Shown: positions 12,020 to 24,986, numbered from the stretch's first letter. The stretch is DNA of 64,000 nt from Tetrahymena elliotti 4EA (GCA_000231825.2 JH720310.1:397478-461477); one strand, 5' to 3'. Made by a program: numbers and translations. The notes: generated from the letters alone by a model not told the origin.

Positions 12020-13262
12020 AAGAAAAATCATTAATTGTTTATATTTCAATAATATTTGTTTAAATGTTAAAAATTGTTTATTAATTTTTTTAAATTGATT
12101 CTATCTATTATATATTTTTGTTTTCTTTAAATTGTGCTTAAATATTAAAACATATTTTAAAATATTTGTTTTCTTAATATTTCATTAATTATTTCTGAAT
12201 AAAATAATTTTTTTAAATTTCAATTTTCTATTCTAATTGATACTTTATTTACCTTGCTAATCAAAAATTGAATATCCCTATGAAAAATCAAGAGAAAATT
12301 AAATAAATTGAAATAAGACTATTATTTTTTTTAAATTCTGGAGGGGGGGTAGTCTTAATGAAGGAGATTTTAGAATATCCAAAAATTTTTTATGAAAATT
12401 AAAATGGAGATAAATGTTATGTTTGCTATGCAAAACAGGAATATTAAATATTTAAAAGTTCAATTAAAAATAGTATGAATAACAATATTTGATGGATATT
12501 TTTTAAGAATGCACTAATTTTTCATTTTATTTATCAAAATAGACAAGCTTTTTTGTTTTATTAACATAATTTAAAATTCCTAAAAATAAAATATTTTATA
12601 TTCACAAAAATAAGTTAAAATTTATGTAGAATCAGATAAATAATTTTTAATTTTTAAAATTTGTAAACTAACTTCAAATGAAAATTTAGAGTTAGAAATT
12701 TGAATTATTGATTGATTAATTAATTTTGAATTTAACTTATTCTTTTTATTTTTAAAGAAAATATTATTTAATGAAATTAATTTTTATTTGTTCTTGATTT
12801 AGTTCACAAATTTTTTATGACTATGATAAAATTTGTTTCCAAGATTATCTCAGAATTAAACATTAATTCTCAGATTGAAAAGCTAATAAAATTTTAAAAA
12901 ATAAAATTCAAAAAAAACTGATTAAGAAAATAATTAATACATGTTAAAAGTAATTAAAAAGCGAAATAACTTATTTATTTTCTTAAGATACTTTCAATAC
13001 AATTTTTGATTGAATTCATTAAAAAGTAATTTCACTTTTTCATTCGAATTCTGCACATAACCAAAAATAATTTTATTGAAATTTAAAAGTATTCAGTATT
13101 GTATGTATTTTTTAAAAATTTCAATAAGAATTTAACTGGAAAATAAAGTTAAAATTTGTCAGCAAAAATTAAGTTTTTATATTTTAATTAATTTATAAAA
13201 TATTAAAACAAAGTAGAAGTTTTTAATTCAGGCAAAAAATAATTAATTTGTAAAAAACATAA
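12020..13262. other. AT-rich intergenic region
   Basis: About 1.2 kb with no gene seen on either strand. It contains an isolated G-run (GGAGGGGGGG, near 12341-12349), unusual for this base composition. Otherwise it is homopolymeric A/T tracts. Confidence 0.5.
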
Positions 13263-15496
13263 ATGAGCTTTCTGAAATATGATTTATTTTCTTCTAAGTT
13301 CTACATGAATGTGGGGGGATAACAGATTAGGAAGGGTACATGCTTTGGAATATTGTTGTCATTGGTTATTATTGGACTTGCATCAGCTTACTTTGTCTAT
13401 ATTCTTTATTAGTATTTCACTAACGGTATAGAGCCGAATTACAGGGAGTAAAGTTTTATTACTCAATAAAAAATAGATATTGAATTGGTAAATAACTTAG
13501 TTGGTTTTAGGTTTGAATACGATGTCAACAAAAGTATATAATAATTAGAAGCACAAGAAAAGAAGACATATATGGTCTTTGTAGCTTTATTCTTTTACTA
13601 TGATAAGGACTTCTATTAAAATATTCAACTTGATATTATTGATTGTACAGATGAAAACCTCATAGGATACTATTGTTTAGATTTCTCTAAAATTTCAAAT
13701 TACACACTAACTCTAAGCACTATAGACAATATCTAATCTCAAGTACAAGTCTTTTCTTATGGCTGTTTAGACTTGGATTAACTAAAAACAACAATTCCAG
13801 AAAATTGTGCTAACTAAACAGAAATTGATAGAGTTATAGATGGCGTTAATGCAGGATAAAGAATGAAATTTTAAACTGCTCAATATAATGTTACATCTTA
13901 ATAAAAATAAATCAATTACAGAAATTCATTTGTCTATACGCTAGCTACTCAATATATACTCAGTACTTTTAGGACATAGAAGCAAATTACTTCTATTAAA
14001 GAAGGTTTTTTTGTCTAATCTTAAACTAGATTTTCTGGTCCAATTTAGTATGAACTACAAAATTAAGTTTTAGATAGATAATATGCTTTAATTAATGTTG
14101 GAGAAGGACCTTTTATATAGATCAGCATAGTTATGGATGAAATAGTTTAACAGATTTAAGTATAGTACTCAACATTGCCTTAAGTATTAGCTCAGGTTAA
14201 CAGCACTATAGCAGCTTTGATGTTGCTGGGCATAGTAGGAAAGCAATTTTCTTAGAGTTCTTTGAGAAGAGAGTTCTTAATGATATTATTGAAGAATGTT
14301 TTTTAAGAAAAGTACTTTTAAATTTTAAAGGTTAATCAATTTCTAGAGAATAAAGAATTAGATCAGCAAAATTTAATCTACAAGAAGAATTTATCGCAAC
14401 TTTAATTTGATGAGATTTTAGAAAGACAAGAGAAAGATGATGATTAGTGTATTAATATACCCACAAACAACTATAAGTTTAAGTAAAATATTGACAATAA
14501 TGAATAATCTGATGAGAAGTAGCAAGATATAATAATACAAGATGAGATACCTCAACGAGAAAATACTTTCACTCAAAAAAAACCTAATGCTTTAGAATTG
14601 AGTCAAAGGAGTATATTTTTTGATAAAAAGTAAGGGACTGATTATGTTCCTGAAGTGAATGATTAATTAAGCTAATAAAGGTAAGAAAGCGTGAAAATTG
14701 ATTTTCATGAAAGTAGTTGCAATCATTATGATTTTGTTTAATCTACAAATCGAAATATTATCCAAAAGAGCAAATTGTAAAATATAACTTTTTAGACAAT
14801 GCTCTCTAACACTCCAATTGTAAAAAAGAGTAATTATGCAGGAGATTTCTCTCCAAACAGGTTCTAAAACAATAATGTTGAGCAGAAAAACGACACAAAT
14901 AAGCATTATTCAATGAAATTTGTTGCGTTAAAGGACAAAAAAATATCAGATAAAATAAAAACAATTGTTTTTGGACATAAGTAAAATGATTAAAAATTAA
15001 AGCATTTTATCAAATTTATTTTTTGATTATAAAAAAAGACTGTTTAAGAAGGAAGAGTTCTTGAAAAAGCAGGGAATAAGTAAGGAAACATACTAGATTA
15101 TCTAAAAGCAGATAGATAAAGATTTGGACATCTTGGAGTTATACTAAGATATTTTATTCTTAAAGAAGGCTATCATGATCTTATTCACTACTGATTAACT
15201 AGCGGCTATAAGATTGATAGGATGCTCATCTAGTTTCTTAGATTCATAGATTCTAGACTTTGGTTTTATTTTTTTTTTATTTTTATTCAATTTTGTAAAT
15301 AAATTATTTTTTATAATAAATAAAAGAAAATCAAAAAAATATCAGCCACTATGAAAAGCAATTTGCAATATCTTTATCAGATGAACTATAGTATAAGTAT
15401 GTTAATAAATTCTTAAAAAGGTGTTAAGACAGTGAATAAATAGACTAGTTAGATGAAAAAATATTGACTTCTATGTATTAATAAAAGTAATCATGA
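13263..15496 (+). CDS. Ciliate-type two-TM membrane protein
   Basis: Three exons (13263-14980, 15039-15262, 15327-15496) give 703 residues, divisible by three. A short cytosolic N-terminus and a first TM (CFGILLSLVIIGLASAYFVY, about residues 30-55) are followed by a ~270-residue luminal or extracellular domain with scattered Cys. A second TM lies near TIAALMLLGIVG. A long cytosolic Gln/Asn-rich tail ends in a conserved-looking block: LFKKEEFLKKQ...DILFLKKAIMILF...LIGCSSSFLD...HYEKQFAISLS. From memory this layout resembles a large putative membrane-protein family in Tetrahymena and Paramecium of unknown function. Introns of 58 and 64 bp remove in-frame TGA codons and restore the block. The last ~65 coding bases are repeated in the downstream tandem array. 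Confidence 0.8.
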
Positions 15497-16860
15497 ATAA
15501 CAAAAATGTTATATATTCAACAAATGGATAAATGATAATTAATTAAATCTATTTATCTTATTAACTATTAAATTAACAAGTTAATCACTTTTGGATTCCA
15601 GATAAAAAAAATAAATAAATTTATTGAATGAAAATTCTATCTCTATATGAATAAAATCAATAATGAATGATAAAGTATTAAATATATTTTTATTTGTAAA
15701 ATAATAATTATTTTATTTTCCAAGAATTATTTATTCAATCTATTTTTCTTATTAACTATTAAGTTAACAAGTTAATTGATTTTCATAAATAGATCAGATG
15801 GTAAAATATAAATAATCTTGGATGATAAAATAATATTCATTATATTTTTTTGGTAATTCTAAACTGTAAATATTTTTTTATAAAAATGATTTATTCAAGA
15901 GATTTTCTTTTTAACAATTAAGTTAAGAAGTTAGTTACTTTTGAATTTCGAGGCAATAAATAGATTTGTTGGATGAAAAAATGTTGTCTGTCTTCTATGT
16001 ATTAATAAAAATAATAAAATGTTCATATCATTTTTATATGAAAGGAAAATATTTTTTTTACAAAAAATGATTGATTAAATCTATTTGTCTTATTTTCTAT
16101 TAAGCAAAGAAGGTAACTACTTTTTCCTTCTAAAAAATAAATGTAAATTCATTGTGTTAATATTAATAATCATTAACAATATATGAAATGAATGAATAGT
16201 TCATAATTAATTAATTCTTGTTAACTATTAAGCTTTTTTCATTTACAGTAAATTCATTGAGTAATAAAAATAATCGTTAATAAATATTAAATGAATGAAT
16301 AATTGATAATTATTTAAATCTTGTTAACTATTAAGCTTTTTTCATTTACAGGTAATAAATAGTTTTATTAGATTAAAAAATATTAGCTTCTACATTTTGA
16401 TAAAAATAGTCATTAATGACATAATATTCATTTTATTTTTATATGTTCAATGAAAATATTTTTTTTACAAAAATGATTGATTAAATCAATTTATCTTGTG
16501 AATTATGAAGTTTAAAAAGTAAATTACTTTTCCATTCTCAAAAATGTAAATTCATTGTGTTAACAAAAATAATGAACGATAAACAAACATCAAATGAATG
16601 AAAAATTGAGAATTAATTAAATTTTATTAACTACTAATTTTTTTTCTTTTGGGGGCAATAAATAGATAGATAGATTAATTAGGATAATAAATATTAACTT
16701 GTATTTTTGAATAAAAGTAATCGTTGACAATAACAATATTTAATTATTTATATATTAAATGTAAGCATAAGTGATGAATATTTTACTACAAGAATGGTGA
16801 ATTAATTTGATATATTATTAAGCATTAAGTTAAATAGAAGAAGAAGAAGTTAAATATTTT
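15430..16860 (+). repeat. Degenerate tandem array that includes the 3' end of the upstream gene
   Basis: Several imperfect units, roughly 110-200 bp each. Each has a core like ATAAATAGxxTAGxTGAAAA, then TATTGACTTCTATGTATTAA and AAAAGTAATCATGAATA. A second shared module reads TTATTAACTATTAAGTTAAC. Core copies lie near 15436, 15610, 15790, 15957, 16137, 16250, 16354, 16540 and 16656. The first core is the last coding segment of the two-TM gene. No other coding content was seen. Confidence 0.8.
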
Positions 16861-17387
16861 TTGATTTCCCCAAGTTGCTAAACTTGATCTATTTAATTTA
16901 GATTTTTTTTTTCTTCTTTGAATATGATTGCAAATTTTTATATATTAATAAGAGTAACTCATGTAAAACACAAAAAGACATTTTTTAAAGATCTTTATTA
17001 ATTAAGAACAAATAAACATTCAAAATTGCATGTCTTTTTATGTAATCAAAACTCTTTTTGATACAGATAAAGGCTATGATTGTTAAGAATTTATTTGATA
17101 AGGATTTTTGGATTGATTAGGTTTTTTATTAGAAAATAGATAGATTAGTTATGTTTAAAATATTAGTTTTTAAAGATCATGAAAATGATTGGAGATTTTT
17201 ATATTTTTTGTTGTGTAGCTTTATGAGTATTTGAGAATTTGTTAGAAATATCTTCTAATTAGTAAGCAGACAGACAGACAGAGGTCAGGTTAGTTAATTT
17301 GATAATTGTAATCAAAATTCATAAATTTCTTCTAAATATTTAATTAATCACTAAATGCCTTTGATAATTTATTAATTGATCAATCAG
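16861..17387. other. Intergenic spacer with short repeats
   Basis: AT-rich spacer 3' of the minus-strand KSKRF gene A. It contains a CAGA/GACA tetranucleotide run (near 17265-17282) and GTAGCTTTAT-type words that recur in the 3' flank of KSKRF copy B. No gene was seen. Confidence 0.5.
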
Positions 17388-17960
17388 TCAGTCGATCCTC
17401 TTTTTGTAAGTCTTTATTTTTTTAATTAATGCTTTGTTTTAGAAACACTTTTAAAAAAAGGCAATACAAATTAAATGGGCTTTTAGTTCTTTTGTGATTT
17501 TTATAAGCACCCAATCTAAGACGTAATATTTAAGAAAGTACTCAAAAAGGTAAGAAAATCTCTTGCTGTTGATGACAGAAACTAAGAAAGATTAATTTTA
17601 ATTTTTCACTTTGCAGAAAGTCAAAAATTGTTTTCTAGTTTAGTTGATATCTTTTTAGTCAAGAAGCTCTGAAATTGACTCGATTACTATTTAGTCTCCG
17701 CTATAAAGAATAAAGTTTTAAAACTGCTTGGTGATGCTTTTAATTGCGTTCGATTTCGAACACTTTAAGTACTCATCCAATATTTAGTTACAGTCCATTT
17801 TATTAAATTTGTTTATTATTTAATCAATATCATCCTCCTCCTCTTCTTCTTCTTCTTCTTCTTCTTCTTCTTCTTCTTCTTCTTCTTCTTCTTCTTCTTC
17901 TTCTTGTAATTGTTGTATTTCTTCTTCTGAGTTATTTTTGTCTAGCCAATTATTATTCAT
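17388..17960 (-). CDS. KSKRF-family small protein A (function unknown)
   Basis: A single-exon frame of 190 residues from ATG to TGA with TAA/TAG as Gln. The N-terminus is MNNNWLDKNNSEEEIQQLQ followed by an uninterrupted run of 23 Glu (20 GAA, 3 GAG). The remaining ~120 residues match four other genes in this window. Shared landmarks in order: KCSKSNAIK, QFQNF, GDQIVIES, RKQF, SVINSKRF, FEYFLKYY, DW, HLICIAF, KC and a basic ending YKKR. I do not recognise the domain. It has no signal peptide or TM and is rich in Lys, Phe and Ile, compatible with a small alpha-helical module. Closest relative in the window is copy B (same strand, 3.1 kb away), suggesting local duplication. Confidence 0.75.
17835..17903 (-). 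repeat. Poly-glutamate-coding GAA/GAG trinucleotide repeat
   Basis: Twenty-three in-frame Glu codons in KSKRF gene A, seen on the plus strand as (CTC)3(TTC)20. The pure GAA part is a classic microsatellite prone to length change. It follows a natural EEE and is absent from the other family members. Confidence 0.95.
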
Positions 17961-20749
17961 TTCAGTCTAATTAAGAAAGCAACAAGAAGTCTATTATTAA
18001 ATTAATATACTCATGAGTAGAAATCAATCTTGATTATTTAAAAAGAATATTTAGTTTTTTTATTAATATTAATTAATTATTATAATCTTTTTAACTCATT
18101 TTGATTGATAAAGATAGCTACTGCCCAATTTTATTTATTTATTTAAAAAACAAAAGTTTAAAGTCTCAGAAATAATAAATGAAATAATCATTTTTTAATA
18201 CTATTCATATACTTCTACAATGATAAATACAACAAATATATTATGACTTGCATCACCAATAATAATTAAATTTAGTTATCATAGATTTATGAATTTTAAG
18301 AAGTATGGTTTGCTATAAGGGTTCAATGTTGTTCACTTTTGTTTTATTAGAAGCTTGAATGCATGGGGTTGTTGTTTTGAAGATAAAAAATAAGAAAACT
18401 GTTATTTTTAGTTATTTTTTTAGAATGTTTGTTTAAGCCTGAAAGCATTAGTAAGTATATTTAGAATGTGATTAATCTATCTGATGATATATATTTGTTA
18501 GTTTCCTTTAAAAAATTTATATAATTAGAAGCTTATTTACTGCACTGTTTTAGTTATTGAGAAATCCATCAATTTTTATTTAAATAAAAGTTTTCTCATT
18601 AATTTCGTATGAAACTTCACAAAATTTTCTCAAATTAATTTCTGAGCTTCTTAACGCAACCAAAAGAAAACAATCTTACAAAAATAAAATTGAGTCTAAT
18701 TTATTTACTTTCTTTTTAAATGCAAAATTGTATGTCTTGTTTCTGTCTTGTTTCAATACCTCAAAATGGAAAATAAACATAGTTTTAAAGACAAATTTGA
18801 GCAAATAGCACAATTAAGAATTATTATGCTGGATATAAAGACCTATTTTTCGGGTTATTCTTTAGTGATTTTAACAAACAAAATCTATTAATAGTGAACA
18901 GCCAAATTAAGCATCTAGTTAGTGCGAAATAAAATTGAAATAGAATGCATTAATTTCTAATTATTAGCATGATTGTAATTGAGAAGTTTCCAAATAAAAC
19001 TTCTTTAATCTAGAGAGTGGGTGAATTTAATATGTTTGCCAGTTTTTTTTGCTATCAATTTATTGATTGATAGATAAATATTAAGTCTTATTCCTATTTG
19101 GATTTAATAATACTTGTAGAAGAAAAAAGAAGAAAAGTGAGGGGAAAATTAAGAAAATACGCAAATAAATTATAATTAATTACCGTTGATGATAGTGCTA
19201 AAAGGAATTACACAATAGTTAATTGGGATGACACAAAATTTTTAATTAATTTAATTTGCTTTTCTATTAACTTTATTAGGAAACCAGTTTCAAAATTATT
19301 CTATCAAAACATATTTATTTTTAGATTTATTTCTGCTTCTTTTACTCAAAATGCTAAACTATAAACTTAAATTAGAAGGTTATTTTATCTCTACGCATAA
19401 ATCTTTCCAAGAAAACTCTAATCTAACAATTTAAATATTTATAAGTAAACCTTGACAAATATTTCATAAAACAAAACTAACTCTTCATGCTGGTCAGCTT
19501 TGGTAAACATTAAGAATAATTTAAAGTTAATAGCAATTATTTACTTTTTCTTAAATCAATTTGACGCAAAAGGAGATATTATTTAAAAATTAAATTAATG
19601 TAATTATTAAGCCTATTCATTGTTAAATAGATATTTCTTTAATAAATATGGTGGCACTTAAACTTTTCATTTATCCAAATCTAAAAAAATGAAATAAGAA
19701 TGCGAAATGGTTATTAATATAAAGTGTTGCTCTTTCAATAGAATGGAATATGTAAAAATCAATCCATCATCCTTCCATTCCTTATTTTGTTTTTTCAAAA
19801 AGTGAATAATAATTAATAATTTTAATACTGTAAACTCACTTAGATTGGGCTGGTAATCTTCAATAATTGATTTGCTTATCAATCAAAACTTACAAATTCA
19901 CTAACTAACAAACAATATAATATTAAAATCGCCTCTTTACTGCTTATAAAATTCTCAGCAGTTATCTATGTAAATAAATCAAAGCCATAATAATAGATGA
20001 ATAGATTTTTTAATGAATTCTTGCTTCATTCATTTAATTCTTCTTTGATAAATATATTGGATTATTCATGTTTAATTTCGTTTTAATCATCAAGACAAAA
20101 ACAATAAATACATTAATATTAATTACTTAAGCAAATGCTATTTGTTAATTTGATCACAAACAATGAAGATATTCAAAAATAAAAGAACAAAGAAATATTT
20201 TTCTTTTTCAGAGTTTATTTTTTTAACTTAAAAAATGATATTTTTTTTAAATTACTGAAATCGAATTTGTGTGGTTTTGTTTGAATTATTTCTGATCAAC
20301 GCATGAAGGCTATAGAAAGAATAATTATTTCATAATATCATGTGAATTAATTAATTTAAATTTCTAAACTGAATTTACTCTTTTTTTTGTTCTTTCTTTT
20401 GAATAAGAATAAAATAATTTGGAATAAAAATCTACATTTAAATATTATTTTTAAGATATTCCACTTTAAACTATTCATGAATGAATATGGATGGAACTGA
20501 TATTAAATTCTATTTAGATTAAATTAATTTTTTTTGTAAACATATGTAGTTAAAATTTAATCTTAAGAGAAATCAATAGTAACCCTATTAATTAATGATG
20601 CAATCAAGCTTTTGTATTTCATAAGGTGGCTTGTAAGCTTCTTTGTTAAATGTAAAAGTTTAAAAAGTAATGCAAGATAAATAAATATAAAAATAAATAA
20701 AGTAAATTGATTATGTATGTATATATGTTTATATATATAAATTTCTAAT
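17961..20749. other. Long AT-rich intergenic region
   Basis: About 2.8 kb upstream of KSKRF gene A with no gene I can support. One minus-strand open stretch (19667-19882) has no recognisable motif, no homologous partner here and no exon context, so I left it out. The rest is A/T homopolymers and short tetranucleotide runs. Confidence 0.45.
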
Positions 20750-21070
20750 ATTCATGTCAAGACAAATTTAATAACAAAATGTCTAAATTTGTTTGTCTAT
20801 TTGCGCAGGAGGATAGCTCTTTAGATTGTTGGTTATTATTATGACAAATCTGATAACAAAATACTAAATTTATCTGTCTGTCCGTCTGTCTATTTGTTTT
20901 GATCATTTAGGAGGATAGCTTTATAGATTGTTTGTTATTATAATCATAAGCTAAATTTGTCTATGTGTTTTGATGTTTTATAGTGTAGCTTTATAGATTA
21001 TTTATTATTATTATTTTTATAATGACAGATTGGATCACAAAATACCAAATTTGTCTAAGTAGTTTGATCA
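20750..21070. repeat. Degenerate tandem repeat, ~90-100 bp unit, about 3-4 copies
   Basis: Units share TAACAAAATxxTAAATTTxT, a CTGTCTGTC-type run in one copy, TTTTGATCATTTAGGAGGAT, AGCTTTATAGATTGTTTGTT and TTATTATTAT. The array lies directly 3' of the minus-strand KSKRF copy B stop codon. Confidence 0.75.
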
Positions 21071-21094
21071 TTTATGAGTATCTAGTTTATTAGG

Positions 21095-21505
21095 TCAATT
21101 TAAACGTTTTTTGTATGTTTTTATTTTTTGTATCAAATCTTTATCCTGAAAGCATCTTTATAGAAAAATAATACATATCAAATGGCTATTGATCTCCTTG
21201 CTAACTTTTGAAAATACCCAATCTAATGCATAGTAATTTAAATAATACTCAAAAAATAAAGAGAATCTCTTGCTTTTTATAACTGAAATCAGATAAGATT
21301 AATTTAATTTTTTGATCTTGCAAAAAGTATTAAATTCTTTTCTTGCTTAGCTTATATTTCTCTATTCTGTCAGCTCAGAAATAGACTCAATGACAATTTA
21401 GTCGTCACTGCACAAGATGAAATTCTAGAACTGGTTGATAATGTTTTTAATAGCATTTGATTTAGAGCATTTAGAATACAAAGAGAGGATTTCATAGTTT
21501 GACAT
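21095..21505 (-). CDS. KSKRF-family small protein B (function unknown)
   Basis: The frame from ATG (21503-21505) to TGA is 136 residues, all of it the conserved KSKRF domain: KCSKSNAIK, QFQNF, DDQIVIES, ARKEF, SVIKSKRF, FEYYLNYY, DW, SHLICI, RC and YKKR. It is closest to copy A: both share SNAIK and ISEL...FC. It lacks the long acidic N-terminus of copy A. The frame stays open upstream of this ATG for at least 20 codons without another ATG, so a longer N-terminus, perhaps through an upstream exon, is possible. No frameshift interrupts the domain, so I call it a gene rather than a pseudogene. Function unknown. Confidence 0.65.
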
Positions 21506-24147
21506 TTACTAAAATTCATTCACAGCAAAACTGTTTTCATCAATCTATTATGAATCTTAATTTATTTAATATGAATTATTGCTGATTAATTAATTTGTTT
21601 TGGGAGAATCCATTGATTTTTTGATTAGGTTTTTCTGAATTAATATTTGATTATTATTATTATTATTTTTTATCTTTTAAATATAGAAAGCCTGCTAATT
21701 AATTAATCACTTTTTAGCCTAAGAAATTAAGAAATTAAAATATATAAATATCAATTATATCAAATAACTCAGGTGAATTTATTATATTAATAGAATCTGT
21801 AAGAAAGTTTAACCATTTAAAAATATATCGAAATTAAATTGTATTTTATTAATCATTATTACATAATTTATATAGACGCTCACCACGCTATTGACTGACA
21901 TAAAACCCTACTTTTTTTTTTCTTCACCCTATTTGAATATACTTACTTACTTATAATTTACACAGTTCCTTGATATGATTAAAATAGCATTTTACTCAAT
22001 AGATTCAATCCAAAAAAACACTCCACTCTATATCTATCTTAAAAAAGTACTTTTACATTCAATAAAAATGTCGAAAAGTGAATAAATGGAGCTATACTAA
22101 AGAAATTATCTGTACTCTTTCAGTTTGTAAATATATAAATTGGATAAATAATGCATTTGCTATGTAATCTATAAGTTTTTTATGTTTAAGATCAATAAGA
22201 CAGCTTCATCATGGCCTCAATACACTTTTTCATATTTTAAGGAGTTTAGAAAATAAATAAATAAATAAATGGAGAAATACTAAAGAAATTATCTGTACTC
22301 TTTCATTATTCATATATAAAAATAGGATAAATAAAGTGGCTATTATGTAATCTTTAAGTTTTTTATGTTTAAGATCTATAAGACAGCTTCATCTTGACCT
22401 CAATTCGCTGTTTCATATTTTGGGAGATTTAAAACAGCCTGTTTTTGAAAGTAACAGGAAAATGAAAAGAGTTTTCCTACTACTTTGAAATGACTAATGA
22501 TGATCTAATAAATTACTAAATTTAGTTGGTCAGATCAATAAAAAATTAATTTATGGTTGATCAAAATTTTATTATGTGTTCTACATTCTAGTGAATTGAA
22601 TGGTTGATTACATTATTAAATTTTAAAGAATGTAAAAAAAACCACTCATTTGATCAATTAGGTTTCTTAAATTAAAAATAGGCATGTAAAAAATAATAAA
22701 CAAAGTATAAGAACATTAACGTAGACTAATTAAAATAGTTGGCAAACCTGAAATGTTTATTATGATTTGAATCAAATAGAACAAGTTGCTTTTAATTTTT
22801 AGTTTACTTCGAAATATCATCCAAAAAAATCAATTAATCTGTCAATTTATTATGCCTTTTACACTTTTTTTGTTTAAAGAGTGAACTGAACCATAAATTG
22901 TATAAAATAGCAAATATCTCAACTAAATTGAATAATAAACAGAAACTAGATACAGAAATGATTCATTACAAATTTAAGTGCTAAGTTTATTGTATACCCT
23001 TTTATCAAATTCTACTTATAAGAGTTATCCATTAGCTTTGTTTTATTGTTTCTCATTTATTCTTTGAAAATGACCCTCTATTATGACCTTCAAGTATATA
23101 TCTAAATTATTTAATTTAATAGACTCTATTCTTCTAAAGCTTGATAACTACTAACTTACATAAAATTTAAATAATCTCTTTTATTTTAAATTATATTAAT
23201 AGAGGCTGAATGGGTATTAATTTAAATAATTGTACCTAATGATTTAAAAGCAAAAATTTATTACAAAACACTCAAATGAAGATTGATTTTATTATGTAAA
23301 GTTAAATTATTTTTTAATTACATTTTTGATAAAAGATAATCCAGATGCAACCAGCCAGCGAGCCAGCCAGCCAGCCTTCTATTAGCTTCCTTAAATACCA
23401 TTCTAATTTAAAAGATTTTCCTTCTATATATTAGTAACCTAGATAACCCTATTTAGATAAAGAGAAAAACTATTCTTTTTAATTAGAATTTTAACAGTAT
23501 TTTTAAAAGAAAAGTTATAATCAACAATTATTACTATTTTAAATGTAATAATCATTCAAGATGTAATCAATTATGATTAATTTCAAAATAACTAACTAAC
23601 TAATCAATCAATTAATTAATTAGATAGATAGATATTTTATACTCTAAAGCGTTTTGGCTTTACTTCTCCTTAATTAAATCAAAAAGTTTTTGAGTTACAA
23701 AAGCTTACAATAGGAACTGTAATTAACTTTATAATTTTAATTATCTTAAGAAAAAAACAAACTCATCACCCAACCAACATTCATGCATTTTAATTCCTTT
23801 TTGTTTATTTTTAAAAAAAGATGATTTTTTAAAGAATTAAAGGCTTAGTTTCTTATCGGCTTTGCTAAAAACCTTCTTTAGAAATACTCTAGATGCTCTG
23901 ATATCAATCAAGGTCTACTTTTATTAATATCAAAATTTTATTAAGATTAATATCTAAAATATGAGTAGAATTTGATAAGATAAATTGCTTTAATTAGGAG
24001 AAGTTAACTTATATTTTACATAAAAAACATAGGAATTGCTATTTAAGTACATAAAATTACATTTAATTTCTTTTGTAAAATATAGCAAAGAACATTCTTA
24101 ACTAAATTTTTATTATTATCAATATATTAATCATTTTCAATATTTTT
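21506..24147. other. AT-rich intergenic region
   Basis: About 2.6 kb with no supported gene. It holds a ~180-bp tandem duplication (22084-22440, listed separately), a (CAGC)n-like run near 23347-23376 and AT tracts. The part nearest 24147 is 3' flank of the lipase gene and may hold its true stop if the frame stays open to 23904. Confidence 0.45.
22084..22440. repeat. Tandem duplication, ~180-bp unit x2
   Basis: Both units carry AATGGAG, ACTAAAGAAATTATCTGTAC, TCTTTCA, GGATAAATAA, TATGTAATCT, AAGTTTTTTATGTTTAAGAT, AAGACAGCTTCATC and CTCAAT. They differ by scattered substitutions and small indels. Neither shows coding potential. Confidence 0.9.
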
Positions 24148-24986
24148 TCATTTGCATTTATCAGCCTCACTAGTCCACATTAAACATGCTTAGTACCTTT
24201 AGACTTAAAAGATGGATAGAATATTTCTTAATTATAATGGTAGTATTAAACTTATAATCCCATAGGAGGTAAATGAACAATAGGATCTGCACCATTTGTA
24301 ATTCTTCCACTTAACTTAGCAAAGTTTTGACTATTAAACCAGCTTGAATATTTTTAATCACCCACTCTTGGACTTCCAAAATTATAGAAAACATCTATTT
24401 ATTTATTTCCGTTTAATTTGTAAATAAAAGGAACGGAATGAGCTCCCACAGCTGCTCCCAAAGAGTGTCCAGTTATAAATATCTATTTAGTAAAATAAGA
24501 AAATTAATTATCAAAATATTTTAATAATGTTATTAAAAATACCTTGGAATTTGGATATTTTTAGCGAAGAGTGTTAAAATTTGATTCAACTTAAGACTTA
24601 ATTTAATTAAATTGATCATAAAATCCTTGATGAACTTAGCAGCCATTATCACAATATGGGTATTTTGTTTTAATTGCGTTGATATTTGCCATCCAATTTT
24701 TAAAGTTGGTACTCCCTCTGAAAGCCAAAACAATAGCATCCTAGTTTTTGTAGTACCCAATATATCCAGTTGCATCTAATTTGGGATTGTATAAATATTT
24801 AACATCTGTTAATTCTCCTGGGTTTTATTAACAAGGAAAGCCACAATTCCAAGCCTCTAAAGAACTCTTTTTACAATATGCTGCAAGGGAAAAAGCAGCT
24901 AGACTCTTTGCTTAATCTTATGAGTACTCAAAACTTTAGCTATAAACCAAGCTAGCTAAAACAAACAAAAGTATAAATATTCTCAT
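24148..24986 (-). CDS. Secreted class 3 lipase (alpha/beta hydrolase)
   Basis: Two exons, 24543-24986 and from 24482 down, with a 60-bp intron. A signal peptide opens the protein (MRIFILLFVLASLVYS). Two CxxxC-type cysteines follow, then AIVLAFRGS (oxyanion-loop region), the nucleophile elbow GHSLGAA with Ser at about residue 155, GSPRVGD, the acid Asp in NGADPIVHLPP, and the HYNQE histidine region. This is the full fungal-type lipase (class 3) layout; it should hydrolyse acylglycerols after secretion or in phagosomes. Near the end the frame conflicts. The in-frame reading stays open to TGA at 23904 with poor protein character. A one-base shift after the VQC gives TSEADKCK and TGA at 24148, which resembles the family C-terminus. 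I list the family-like end. Confidence 0.88.

Noticed and set aside
14667..14906. Minus-strand open frame
   Set aside because: Shadow of the two-TM protein gene on the plus strand.
19667..19882. Minus-strand frame of 71 residues
   Set aside because: It does not use TAA/TAG codons, has no motif or neighbouring exon, and does not match the KSKRF family; probably chance.
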